A stretch of 64,000 bases of DNA from Streptomyces sp. HUAS 15-9 (GCF_025642155.1 NZ_CP106798.1:6076001-6140000); one strand, 5' to 3'; shown: positions 17,265-26,236, numbered from the stretch's first letter. The notes: a model not told the origin generated them from the letters alone. Program-made: numbers and translations.

Positions 17265-19208
17265 GTGCTGCGCACCCTGGCCGCCATGGACGTGGAAGCC
17301 GTCCAGCACACCTTCCGGGCCCCGCCCCGCTGGGACGACGTCGTCGTCGACGCCTGGCAGCGCCGCTCGGTCGTACTGCGCGGCCCCGGCGGCGCGGGCA
17401 AGACCGCGGCCGCCGTACGCCTGCTGATATCCGCCCGGGCCAAGGCCTTCTATCTGATCGACTCGGTGGCCGAACTGACCCGGCTGACCGACCTCAGACA
17501 GATCGCCGGCGCCGGCCTGCTGCTCGACCGGCCCGTCGACCTCGGTCTGCTGCGCGGCCCCCAGCTGGCCGGCCTGGAGAGCCTGCTGCGGGACGCCGAC
17601 GCCCATGTCGTCGTGACCGCGGGACCGGAGGCCGAACTCGACCGCGACCTCGGCGAGTACGTGCAGCGCATCGCCCACCCCGAGGCCCTGGACACCGTGC
17701 TCGCCGCCCATCTCGCCCACCGGATCGGCGAATCGGAGGCCGAACTCGTCCTCGCCACGAACGGCGTCGCCGAACTCACCGCCGAACTCCTGGACCAGGG
17801 CGCCGCCTGCCGGATCGCCGCCCAGCTGGCCTGGATCCTCGAACAGGAACACCGCGACGGCGCCGTCGACCCGCGGCGGATCCGCTCCCGCATGGAACAG
17901 ACCGGCGGAGAGGGCCCCGAGGAGTGGTTCGAGGGACTCGGCGACATGGGACTGCGCACCCAGGCCATCGCCCTCGCCGTCCTCGGCGGACTGCCCCAGG
18001 AGTATGTCTCCCTGGCCGCGAGCTCCCTCCTCGACCGGTTCCGCAGCGACCGCGGCGTCCTTGCCGCCAGCGTCGAGCAAGGACCCGTACCGCTGCGCCA
18101 GGACCCCTTCAGCCAGTCCCGCCGGCAGTTCGCCGAGAAACTCCGGGCGCGCACCTACTCCGCCGTCACCCGGGGCGACTTCGGCTGGCTGCCGTGCACC
18201 GTCGCCGAGTACCGCAACCTCGAGTACCCGGCGCGGATCATCCGGCACGTCTGGTCGGAGTACCGCATCCAGCAGGAACTCGTCGCCTGGCTCGGCGAGT
18301 TGGTCGACCGGCCCTCCCAACAGGTGCGCAGCTTCGCCGGGACCGCGCTCGGTCTGATCGCCACCGAGTCCTTCGACCACATCGCCACCCAGATCTTCCC
18401 CGGCTGGGTCATGGACGAGGACACCGGCCCGCAGCGCCGCGAGGCCATCGCCTACGCCCTGCGCGTGTGCGCCCGCGACCCCGCGCTGCGCACCGGCGTG
18501 CGCAACCTCGTCGACGGCTGGTACATGAGCGGCACCTGGCAGTTCCAGGCCGCGGCCGCCCGCGCCCACGGCCTGTGCCTGGGCGGCGCCGACCTCCCGA
18601 CGGCCCTGCAGACCCTCACCCGGCTCGGCACCGTCGACCACATCCAGGTCGCCATCGAGATCGGCGACGCCTTCGCCGACCTGATGGAGGAGGACGTCGA
18701 CACCCACGCCCCCCTGGTGCTGCGCGCCATCGCCGAGATGTCGCACGAGCCCGCCAGCCGCCCCTCCGGCCACCTCGCGTTCCTCATCCTCGCCGACGCC
18801 CTGGCCACCGACGAGCCGGCGGCGGGCGGCGCCCCTCCGCGCAGCCGCCCCACCCTGCTCCGGCTGGCCGCCCAGGCCCCGCCCGGCGGCGAACTGCGCC
18901 GCCTGCTCGGCTATCTGTGGTCCGAGGCGATCGGCGGCGAACTCTTCGCCGACCAGGCAGGGACCGTGCTGGAGGCCTGGGCCGCCCAGGCCGAGGCCGA
19001 CCCCCAGCTCCTCGACGACCTGGTTCGCATCCTCGTGGAGGACGTGGCTGCGCGCAGTCCCCGGGCCGGAATGCTCCTGGAGCGCTACGCCCGGCACTGG
19101 ACCGACCGCGACCGCTTCCGCCCGCTGCCCCGCTCCGCCCGGGTCCTCGGCGCCCGACTGAACACCGCCCCGCCCGCCCGACCCACTCAGCCAGGAGGTG
19201 GCCGGTGA
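17265..19208 (+). CDS. STAND-like P-loop NTPase with helical-repeat C-terminus
   Basis: 647 residues from the first in-frame GTG; the real protein probably starts at 16871 (see the frame-disrupted segment). Walker A is GPGGAGKT (40-47). A short Walker B-like strand GLLLD ends at Asp88, and a sensor-like strand AHVVVTAGPE follows at about 114-123. After a winged-helix-like region, residues about 250-620 are rich in amphipathic helices in the manner of HEAT-like repeats. This is the layout of NLR-type signalling ATPases, in which repeats sense and the P-loop oligomerises. It ends with GTGA overlapping the next start, so it is coupled. The family assignment is by motif only. Confidence 0.7.
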   Translation: MLRTLAAMDVEAVQHTFRAPPRWDDVVVDAWQRRSVVLRGPGGAGKTAAAVRLLISARAKAFYLIDSVAELTRLTDLRQIAGAGLLLDRPVDLGLLRGPQLAGLESLLRDADAHVVVTAGPEAELDRDLGEYVQRIAHPEALDTVLAAHLAHRIGESEAELVLATNGVAELTAELLDQGAACRIAAQLAWILEQEHRDGAVDPRRIRSRMEQTGGEGPEEWFEGLGDMGLRTQAIALAVLGGLPQEYVSLAASSLLDRFRSDRGVLAASVEQGPVPLRQDPFSQSRRQFAEKLRARTYSAVTRGDFGWLPCTVAEYRNLEYPARIIRHVWSEYRIQQELVAWLGELVDRPSQQVRSFAGTALGLIATESFDHIATQIFPGWVMDEDTGPQRREAIAYALRVCARDPALRTGVRNLVDGWYMSGTWQFQAAAARAHGLCLGGADLPTALQTLTRLGTVDHIQVAIEIGDAFADLMEEDVDTHAPLVLRAIAEMSHEPASRPSGHLAFLILADALATDEPAAGGAPPRSRPTLLRLAAQAPPGGELRRLLGYLWSEAIGGELFADQAGTVLEAWAAQAEADPQLLDDLVRILVEDVAARSPRAGMLLERYARHWTDRDRFRPLPRSARVLGARLNTAPPARPTQPGGGR

Positions 19209-21088
19209 CCGAGCCGGTCTCATTGATCGTCAACCGGAGTCCGGTGCCCCGCATGGCGGTGGGGCCCACCAAGGCGACCCAGCCGCACCTGGCGGTCGTG
19301 TACGCCACCGCCGCCGGCGAGGTGGAGTGCTTCGAGGGCCGCCCGATGACCCCCTCGCAGCAGGTCTTCTCCAAGTACCGCACCCGCTACGAGGTCGATC
19401 TGCGCGGCTACCGGCGCAGCGCCGTCCTCGGCCGGAACCCGCTGGTCTCCCGGGACGGCGTGCACGCCTTCGAGGTGAAGGTCGACTTCGCCTTCCGCGT
19501 GGACGGCTGGGACGGCGCCAAGGCCCTGGTCCGCTCCGGCATCGACAACCCGCTGCCCCTGGTGCACACCTACCTCACCAGCCTGTTCCACGCCGCCGGA
19601 CAGCGCTTCGCCATCGAGGACTCCTTCGGCCTCCAGCACTACCTGGGCCAGCGGTGCGGACAGCAGGTGACCCTCGCCGAAGGGCTGGTCGTCTACGGCT
19701 GTCAGGTGTCGGTGCAGCCCGACGCCAAGTCCAAGGCCTACCTGGAGTCCCTGATCGAGGCGGGCCGCCGGGAGGCACTGGGCCAGGCCGAACACGTGCC
19801 CAACATGGGCGATGTGCTGCGCGAGGGGCAGATCGCGGCCAAGAAGCAGGAACAGGAGATGGAGGCCGCCGCCCGCCAGGCCGAGGCCCTCAGGCATGTC
19901 GCCATGGACAGCGAGGGCCTGATCCGGCAGTACATGAACACGCACCCGGAGGACGCCGCGGGCGCGTTCGACATGCTGCGCAAGCTGGAGGAGGCCCGTT
20001 TCGCCACCGCCGAACTGCAGAACCAGCGCGCGCTGGCCCTCTTCCAGGCGATGGCCGACAAGAACCTGGTCCAGGCCGGTGACCTGGAGGTGATGCGGCA
20101 GCTGCTGACCGACGTGGTCGGCCGCGCCACCGGCGGCGCAGCCCAGCTCCCCTCAGCCACCACCCCGCAGCTTCCCGGCGCCCGGCCCTGGGACGCCCCG
20201 GCCGCCCAGCTCCCCTCGGCGTCCACCGCCGGATCCGCCCAGACACAGACCCAGGCACCGCCGCCCCGGCCCGCGGACCAAGGGTCCGGCTTCGCTGGCC
20301 AGGGGCCCGGGTTCACCGGCCAAGGGCCCGGCTTCACCGTGCAAGGCGCCGGATTCACCGGCCAAGGCCCCGGGTCGACCGTCGTGGGCGACTCGCTCCC
20401 CCCGTACGCCGGACGGCCCGCCGTTCCCACCTACGCCGCCCTGATCTACCTGGTGCTCGACGAGTCCCTCGACCGCGACAGCCTGCAGGAGCTCAACCGC
20501 GGCCTGAACGACCTGCACGCCGCGCTCTCCGGCGCACCGGAGGTCGCCAGGTCCCTGCGGCTGTCCGTGCTCGGCATGGCCGCCACCGCGGAACCTCGCC
20601 TCCAGCTGGAGACCGTCACCCACGGCACCCGGACGCCCATCCTCACCGGCCGCCCGGGGCTGTCGTACAGCAGCGCCTTCCAGCTGCTGAAGACCGTCGT
20701 CGGACAGGACGTCGCCGTCGTCAAGGCCGAGGGCGTCCAGGTGCTGCGGCCGATCGTGTACTTCCTCACCGGCGGCGTCCCCGACGAGGGCAACGGCTGG
20801 CGCGAGGCCCATCAGCGGCTGACCGACACCGGCGGCAACCCGGCCGCGCCGAACGTGATCGCCCTCGGCCTCGGCCGGGCCGACGCCTTCGCGGTCCGTG
20901 CCGTCGCCACCCGGCCCGAGTTCGGCTTCATGGCACCGCCGAACCAGGACGCCGTGTCGGCCGCCCACAGCTGTGCCGGGTTCCTGCGCGACAGCGTCGT
21001 CGGCTACGCCCGGCGCCTCGCCTCCGGCGACCCGCAGTTCTCGGTCAACCCGCCCGACGGCTTCCGGCGGGCCGAGGACGCCTACTGA
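19205..21088 (+). CDS. SPFH/band-7-like protein fused to a degenerate vWA domain
   Basis: 627 residues. The GTG start follows an ideal AGGAGGTG site and overlaps the previous stop. Residues about 25-180 resemble an SPFH/band-7 domain. Residues 205-300 are charged and helical, probably coiled coil, as in flotillin-like scaffolds. Residues 360-392 are repeats of the type GFxGQGP. Residues 405-605 form a vWA domain similar to the next protein, but the metal site DxSxS is changed to DESLDRD (419-425). This second vWA is therefore probably a structural pseudo-domain. There is no transmembrane helix. It may be a scaffold that clusters the other components. Confidence 0.65.
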   Translation: MTEPVSLIVNRSPVPRMAVGPTKATQPHLAVVYATAAGEVECFEGRPMTPSQQVFSKYRTRYEVDLRGYRRSAVLGRNPLVSRDGVHAFEVKVDFAFRVDGWDGAKALVRSGIDNPLPLVHTYLTSLFHAAGQRFAIEDSFGLQHYLGQRCGQQVTLAEGLVVYGCQVSVQPDAKSKAYLESLIEAGRREALGQAEHVPNMGDVLREGQIAAKKQEQEMEAAARQAEALRHVAMDSEGLIRQYMNTHPEDAAGAFDMLRKLEEARFATAELQNQRALALFQAMADKNLVQAGDLEVMRQLLTDVVGRATGGAAQLPSATTPQLPGARPWDAPAAQLPSASTAGSAQTQTQAPPPRPADQGSGFAGQGPGFTGQGPGFTVQGAGFTGQGPGSTVVGDSLPPYAGRPAVPTYAALIYLVLDESLDRDSLQELNRGLNDLHAALSGAPEVARSLRLSVLGMAATAEPRLQLETVTHGTRTPILTGRPGLSYSSAFQLLKTVVGQDVAVVKAEGVQVLRPIVYFLTGGVPDEGNGWREAHQRLTDTGGNPAAPNVIALGLGRADAFAVRAVATRPEFGFMAPPNQDAVSAAHSCAGFLRDSVVGYARRLASGDPQFSVNPPDGFRRAEDAY

Positions 21089-21139
21089 TCCGTACCACCT
21101 CCCACGCAGTCAGTCCCACCACGCAAGAACGGAAAGACG

Positions 21140-21820
21140 ATGATGGAAAGCAATCGGGGGCACTTGCTCCCCATCTACGTCCTGGCCGACGAGTCGGGCT
21201 CGATGACCGAGCACATAGACGACCTCAACGACGGTCTGCGCTCACTGCACCAGGCGCTGCTCGGTGAACCGATGGCCGCGGCCAAGGTGCGCTTCTCGGT
21301 CCTGGGCTTCTCGGACGACGTGGTCGAACGGGTCCACCTGGTCGACCTGCGCAGCGCCAATGAGTTCCCACTGCTGCGCACCCGCGGCATGACCAGCTAC
21401 CTCGCCGCCTTCGAGGACCTGATCAACCGCATCCCGGGCGATGTCAACGCCCTCAAGAGCGAGGGCTACCAGGTGCACCGGCCCGCGGTGTTCTTCCTCA
21501 GCGACGGACTGCCCAACCACGGCGAGGACTGGCAGGACGCCCACCGCAGGCTCACCGACCGCTCGGTCACGCTCGGCGCGCCGAACATCATCGCGTGCGG
21601 CATCGTGGACGCCGACGCGCAGACCATCGACCAGGTGGCCACGGAACCGCAGTTCGGGTTCGTCGCCAACAAGGGCGTCGATGTGGGCGGTGCCATCGCG
21701 AAGTTCTGCACCGCTCTCACCAAGAGCGTGATCTCCTCGGGCCGTTCGCTGGGCTCGGCGTCCCCGCAGCTGGTGGTCGACAAGCCGGAAGGCTTCACCG
21801 TCGCGATCGATGTGATCTGA
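21140..21820 (+). CDS. TerY-like von Willebrand A domain protein
   Basis: 226 residues, almost entirely one vWA domain. The metal-ion-dependent adhesion site is complete: DESGS (17-21), Thr85 and Asp122 in FFLSDG. The protein resembles TerY of tellurite-resistance-linked systems, which acts with a PP2C phosphatase and a kinase (the TerY-P triad). ATG 21140 is used; ATG 21143 is spaced better from GGAAAG. The next gene begins one base after its stop. It is likely to be an adaptor whose partner binding is switched by phosphorylation. Confidence 0.85.
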   Translation: MMESNRGHLLPIYVLADESGSMTEHIDDLNDGLRSLHQALLGEPMAAAKVRFSVLGFSDDVVERVHLVDLRSANEFPLLRTRGMTSYLAAFEDLINRIPGDVNALKSEGYQVHRPAVFFLSDGLPNHGEDWQDAHRRLTDRSVTLGAPNIIACGIVDADAQTIDQVATEPQFGFVANKGVDVGGAIAKFCTALTKSVISSGRSLGSASPQLVVDKPEGFTVAIDVI

Positions 21821-21821
21821 C

Positions 21822-22093
21822 GTGACCTGGATTCCCAACCGGCACCCCGACGACGACCGGGAGGGGCAGCGGCCCGTGCCGCCGCCTCCCCGGCCCGCGC
21901 CCGACCTGTACCCGCAGCAACCGGCCGAGCCCTACGACCGGCCGGATCCGGCGGGCTCCTACGGCCACGACTGGCCGGTGGGCGGCCCTGGCCGCCCGTC
22001 GGCCGGCCCGCCCAGCCGCCCCCGCCCCCCGACCCGGCACCGGCTTCCGCCACCCGGTCCGACGCTTTCGCCGAGGGATGGCAGACGATCAGC
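21822..22093 (+). other. Frame-disrupted N-terminal linker of the PP2C phosphatase
   Basis: GTG 21822, one base after the vWA stop, opens a Pro-rich sequence that runs well to about 21995. The coding signal then moves to the frame of the phosphatase. One extra C in the run near 22010 would join them through a continuous proline-rich linker. Without it, translation would have to start at GTG 22094. Confidence 0.55.
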
Positions 22094-22957
22094 GTGGACG
22101 GCGCCGTTCCCGAGTTCGACCCGAGACCGCCGATCGGAGCCCTGTCGTACCGCCCCGACACCGTCTGCGACGGCTGGTCCACCGAGGCGCTCGACCTGCG
22201 GCTCGCCTCGGTGCGCGGCTATGCCCACCGGGCCGAGGGCCGGCCGCGGGAGGACGACGCGGCCGCGGCCTGGGACGAGCACACGCGCACCGTGGTGTTC
22301 GCCGTCGCCGACGGTGTCTCCGACGCCCGCCAGCCGCACATCGGCTCCCAGCTCGCCTGCCGCAGCGCGGTCGACGAGATGCTCGGGCAGGTGCGCGCGA
22401 GTGGCGGGTTCGTCACCGACTGGCCCAAGCTGCTGAGCACCGTCCACTGGCAGCTGCGGGTGCAGGCCCGCCGGCTGCTGCACCAGGAGGACGCCACCGT
22501 CGACGAGACGGCCGACCTGCTGGCCACCACGCTGGTCGCCGGGGCGGCCACGCCCACGCCGGCGGGGGTACGCGTGGCGCTGGTGTCGGTCGGCGACTCC
22601 GGGGTGTGGCTGATCAAGAACGGGGCGCTGTATCCGCTCCAGGGCGGCAAGACGGTCGGCGCGGACGGCCTGGTCTCCTCCGCCGTACGGCCCCTGCCGT
22701 ACGTTCCCGCCGAGGTCGTCCCGTTCGAGTACGTCCTGGAGCCGCCCTGTGTGCTGCTGATCGGCACGGACGGATTCGGTGACCCGGTCGGCGACGGGCG
22801 GGGCGTGGTGGCCCAGCTGCTCTGCCGTGAACTGGAGCGCCCGGTACCGCCGTTGGGCTTCGCCCATCTGCTCGACTTCTACCGGGAGACCTTTGACGAC
22901 GACCGCACGCTGGTGGCCCTGTGGCCGCGCGGGGGCGCGGCGGGGGGTCCGCGATGA
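22094..22957 (+). CDS. PP2C-type protein phosphatase
   Basis: 287 residues from GTG 22094; the true start is probably 21822. The PP2C metal-binding pattern is present: RPREDD (51-55), VADGVSD (71-77, the first metal Asp), VGDSGVW (166-172), GTDGFGD (224-230) and DDDRT (268-272). The enzyme removes phosphate from Ser/Thr and would oppose the kinase encoded immediately downstream, with which it shares an ATGA overlap. With the vWA gene before it, this forms the TerY-P triad. It has no membrane segment. Confidence 0.85.
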   Translation: MDGAVPEFDPRPPIGALSYRPDTVCDGWSTEALDLRLASVRGYAHRAEGRPREDDAAAAWDEHTRTVVFAVADGVSDARQPHIGSQLACRSAVDEMLGQVRASGGFVTDWPKLLSTVHWQLRVQARRLLHQEDATVDETADLLATTLVAGAATPTPAGVRVALVSVGDSGVWLIKNGALYPLQGGKTVGADGLVSSAVRPLPYVPAEVVPFEYVLEPPCVLLIGTDGFGDPVGDGRGVVAQLLCRELERPVPPLGFAHLLDFYRETFDDDRTLVALWPRGGAAGGPR

Positions 22958-24651
22958 GCGCGGTCACGGTGCCCTGGGTACTGCCGGACAAGCTGGGCAC
23001 CTACACCGGGCACCAGCTGGGCGACGGCGGGCAGGGCATCGTGTACGGGGTGCCCGACCCGCCGGGCAAGTTCGCGGGCGAGTATCTGGCGTACAAGGAG
23101 TACCGGCCGACGGAGGCGTACGACAGCGACGTCCTGTACGACATGGTGTGCTTCCGCCAGCTGCTGTCCCCGGCCGACCGTGCCTTCCTGGACGAGCGGC
23201 TGACCTGGCCGCTCGCCCTGGTCTACCTGGGCGACACCCCGACGGACCCCCGCCCGTCACGGAACCCGCGCAGCAGGGTCGTCGGCTTCCTCATGCGGCG
23301 CGTCACCCAGGACTACGAGCTGCGCATGCCGAGCGGCGAGGTGAAGCTGCAGGCGCTGGAGTTCCTGCTCAACTCGGACGCCTACATGACCCGGGTCGGC
23401 CTGTTCGTCGACGACGCGCACCGCGTGGAACTCCTGCTCGATCTGGCCCGCACCCTCGACTGGCTGCACCGGCGCGGGGTGATGGTGGGCGACCTCTCGC
23501 CGAAGAACGTCCTGTTCACCCTGCGGGGCCAGGCCCGCTGCCGGTTCATCGACTGCGACTCCATGCGCTACACCGGCAAGGACGTGCTTCAGCAGGTGGA
23601 GACCACCGGCTGGGAGGCGCCGGAGCCGGAGAAGGCCACGGTCGCCTCAGACTCGTGGAAGTTCGGTCTGCTCGCCGCACGGGTCTTCAACCGGGACCAG
23701 CACAGTCCCGACCTCGGCCCGCTGCGGGCCGTGTCCACCGAGCTCGCCCAGCTCGCCAGCCTCGCCCAGAGCCGCGATCCGCAGCGACGGCCGCCGATGT
23801 CCGACTGGCTGACCGCGCTGGAACTGGTGCACAACCGTGTCAAGCGGACCCGGCGCGCCACGGCGCACACCACGCAGCCGCCGGCCCCGACCCCGACGCC
23901 CGCGGGCCCCTACCGGCCCCAGCCCCAGCCGCAGCCGCAGCCGGTGTCCCCTCCCCAGGGGTTCACCTTCCCCACCCAGCCCCAGCCCCGCCGCCCGGCC
24001 CAGAGCGGCTCGATGGGCAACAGGGTGGCCGGCTGGCTGCTGGGCGCGGTCCTGGTGGGCGGCCTCGTCGGCTACGCGGCGACCCACATGGACTCCACGG
24101 ACGCCTCGGCGTCGGCATCCCCGGGCGGGCCCTCGGCGACGGCCACCGATGACGTGCACACCAGCGGTGACTCGGACGACGGCGTCAACACCCCGGACTC
24201 CGGCGAGGACACCCCGTCCGACCGGGCCGTGGCCCCCGGAGCCACCGTCGACTACTCCCAGGTCGCGGACGACCCCGAGGCCGAGGACGTGGCCACCATG
24301 TTCGCCCGCTTCTTCGGCGCGATCAACAAGCACGACTACGACACGGCCCTGGACCACTACGATCCCAGCACCTCGGTGGTGAACCTCGGCTCCACGTCGG
24401 CCCGGAACCAGTGGAAGGACGTCATGTCCACCACCCAGGACAGCGACTTCGTCCTGAGCGACCTGTCCTCGGACGGCACCTACACGCTGGCCACCCTGAA
24501 CTTCACCAGCCACCAGGACGCCGGATACGGCCCCGCCTCCAGCCCGTCCGACACCTGCGACCAGTGGACGATCACCTACCAGCTGACCGACTCGAGCGGC
24601 TACCGGATCTACAAGGCGCCCAGGGACGGGGTGAGTTACACCTCCTGCTGA
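22954..24651 (+). CDS. Membrane-anchored Ser/Thr kinase with extracellular NTF2-like domain
   Basis: About 565 residues; ATG 22954 overlaps the phosphatase stop. The kinase domain covers about 15-300: glycine loop LGDGGQGIVYG (22-32), Lys48 in AYKEY, a catalytic loop VGDLSPKNVLF with Asp180 and Asn185 in place of HRD, and the metal site IDCDS with Asp200 in place of DFG. These variants are typical of the divergent kinases of TerY-P systems. A Pro/Gln linker, one transmembrane helix (358-377) and an acidic linker follow. The last about 130 residues look like an NTF2-like fold outside the membrane, a possible sensor. It closes the six-gene operon. Confidence 0.85.
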   Translation: MSAVTVPWVLPDKLGTYTGHQLGDGGQGIVYGVPDPPGKFAGEYLAYKEYRPTEAYDSDVLYDMVCFRQLLSPADRAFLDERLTWPLALVYLGDTPTDPRPSRNPRSRVVGFLMRRVTQDYELRMPSGEVKLQALEFLLNSDAYMTRVGLFVDDAHRVELLLDLARTLDWLHRRGVMVGDLSPKNVLFTLRGQARCRFIDCDSMRYTGKDVLQQVETTGWEAPEPEKATVASDSWKFGLLAARVFNRDQHSPDLGPLRAVSTELAQLASLAQSRDPQRRPPMSDWLTALELVHNRVKRTRRATAHTTQPPAPTPTPAGPYRPQPQPQPQPVSPPQGFTFPTQPQPRRPAQSGSMGNRVAGWLLGAVLVGGLVGYAATHMDSTDASASASPGGPSATATDDVHTSGDSDDGVNTPDSGEDTPSDRAVAPGATVDYSQVADDPEAEDVATMFARFFGAINKHDYDTALDHYDPSTSVVNLGSTSARNQWKDVMSTTQDSDFVLSDLSSDGTYTLATLNFTSHQDAGYGPASSPSDTCDQWTITYQLTDSSGYRIYKAPRDGVSYTSC

Positions 24652-24654
24652 CCC

Positions 24655-25392
24655 TCACCCGCCGAAGGCCTGCGCCTTCAGCTGATCCACCGCCCGGATC
24701 GACAGGTACTGACGCCCCGTCACCACCCATCCTCTGCCTCGCCATTGCTCCAGCACACGGCTCACCGTGCGCCGGGAGGTCAGCAGCAGGCCGGCCAGGT
24801 CGTCCTGGGACAGGGCGAGGGCGAGACGGCGGCCGGTGCCGTCCGGCTCCGGCATGCCGCACCGCTCCACGAGGTCGAGCAGGAGCGCGGCGAGCCGGGC
24901 GGGCACCGGCTCGGTGATGCCGACGCGCTGGAGATCGGCCTCGCGCAGCCGCCGCGACAGGGTCTGTTCCAGGGAGGCGGCGATGCCCGGCCGGGCGCGG
25001 GCGAGGACGTGGAAGCGGGTGGCGGGCAGCTGCAGCAGTTCGGCCGGGGTCGCCGTGACGAGCGAGGCCGAGCGCCGCCCGCTCTCCACCGAGGCCTGTT
25101 CGCCCAGGAGTTCGCCGGGACCGCGCAGCGCGAGCAGGGCCCGATACCCGGCGTGCGACTGGGCGATCACCTTGACCCAGCCGCGCACCAGCACGACCAG
25201 ATGGTCCGAGTCCTCGCCCTGCGTCAGGAACTGCCGCTCGGCCGCCACCACGACCCGGGTCGCCGCCCGGAGCACCGCGGCCCGGTCATCGGCGTCGAGC
25301 GCCTCCCAGAAGGGGGCGGGGCGAAGACCCACGGCGGTCAGCCCAACGGCCGTACGGCCAGGGACCCAAGTGCGGACGCCCACCGCGCCCAC
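24655..25392 (-). CDS. Crp/Fnr family transcriptional regulator
   Basis: 245 residues as given. An N-terminal cyclic-nucleotide-binding-type beta barrel (about 30-150) contains RGPGELLGEQASV, where the phosphate-binding cassette would be. The second half is a Crp winged helix with LSQDDLAGLLLTSRRTVSRVL. It is convergent with the kinase gene, with three bases between the stops. The start is uncertain: GTG 25392 lacks a ribosome site, whereas ATG 25427 has a strong GGGAGGA site but in the neighbouring frame, which hints at a single-base error between the two. A link to the cyclase-like gene in the adjacent operon is tempting but unproven. Confidence 0.85.
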   Translation of the reverse strand: MGAVGVRTWVPGRTAVGLTAVGLRPAPFWEALDADDRAAVLRAATRVVVAAERQFLTQGEDSDHLVVLVRGWVKVIAQSHAGYRALLALRGPGELLGEQASVESGRRSASLVTATPAELLQLPATRFHVLARARPGIAASLEQTLSRRLREADLQRVGITEPVPARLAALLLDLVERCGMPEPDGTGRRLALALSQDDLAGLLLTSRRTVSRVLEQWRGRGWVVTGRQYLSIRAVDQLKAQAFGG

Positions 25393-25482
25393 CGCCGCCC
25401 GACCCGTATCGAACCCGTCCTCGCCATGCCCCGTCCTCCCGTCGTCGGGCCACCGTACCGGGACCGCACCAGTGTGGCCCGA

Positions 25483-26040
25483 TCAGTCGTCGCCCGCCCA
25501 CTCCCGGAGCGCGGCCCTGCTCTCGAACGCGGCGACGTCCTTGTCGTGCGGCTCGCTGGTGTACTGGTGGAAGAGCCACTTGGCCTTGATGCGGGGCTTG
25601 CCCGCGCTGACGTAGTCGGCGATCCACAGGCCGTCACCTGCGTACGAGGTGACGTCGACATCCAGCCAGTAGTTCCGGTTGGCGTACAGCACGACCTTGT
25701 TGTGCGGCCTCAGTTCCTTGACCTTCCGGATGAACAGGTCCTTCTCCGCGTTGCTCGCGTGCGTTCCGTCGCTCGTCGTCTCCCAGTCGACGGCGAGGAT
25801 GTCGCCCGCGCGCTCGGGGGCGTGCCGGACGAAGTGCTCGGCCTGCGCGGTGAGATGGCCGGGCCACAGGAAGTGGTAGAAGCCGACGACCAGTCCGGCG
25901 TCACGGGCGGTCTTGGTCTGGGCGGTGAGCCTGGGGTTGATGTACGAACGCCCCTCCGTCGCCTTGATGAAGGCGAAGGAGAGGCCGTCCGTGCCGTACG
26001 AGGAGGACTGGAACGCGCTCACGTCGATGCCGTGCAACAT
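25483..26040 (-). CDS. GH25 muramidase-like protein without signal peptide
   Basis: About 185 residues, a complete GH25 lysozyme barrel of the type that cleaves beta-1,4 MurNAc-GlcNAc bonds. GIDVSAF (4-10) holds the first catalytic Asp6, and AVDWETT holds the Asp85/Glu87 pair. ATG 26040 is chosen because GGGAG stands six bases upstream; the open frame continues further but has no better start. No signal peptide or wall-binding domain is visible, so export is unexplained. It may be a phage-endolysin-like protein or may need a holin or lysis. Confidence 0.88.
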   Translation of the reverse strand: MLHGIDVSAFQSSSYGTDGLSFAFIKATEGRSYINPRLTAQTKTARDAGLVVGFYHFLWPGHLTAQAEHFVRHAPERAGDILAVDWETTSDGTHASNAEKDLFIRKVKELRPHNKVVLYANRNYWLDVDVTSYAGDGLWIADYVSAGKPRIKAKWLFHQYTSEPHDKDVAAFESRAALREWAGDD

Positions 26041-26236
26041 GCGGAACTCCCTGAAGTGCCAGTGGGGTGACAGGAGCTGATGTGTTGTCAGTCCCACCTT
26101 TGCACGAGTGATCCGTTCGCGCGCCTGGATTGTCAGCAAAGCTGTCCATGCTCACCGATGTCAGGCTGTAGTCCTGTCCGGCACGTTCGCCGTTGACCGG
26201 GGATACCCGCGTTCCGTTGAGACGCGGCCTACATAC

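Noticed and set aside
16871..21088. A single 1405-residue reading frame covering the NTPase and SPFH-vWA genes
   Set aside because: The first 780 codons are Arg/Pro-rich out-of-frame sequence with poor third-position bias; only the part after 19205 is real. The NTPase is encoded in another frame.
15999..24651. Tellurite-resistance (ter) operon
   Set aside because: Only the vWA, phosphatase and kinase resemble Ter-linked genes; TerB, TerC, TerD or TerZ-type proteins are absent.
26100..26236. Mobile-element or attachment site next to the toxin-antitoxin remnant
   Set aside because: No tRNA, integrase, transposase or terminal repeat is seen; the deletion alone explains the region.
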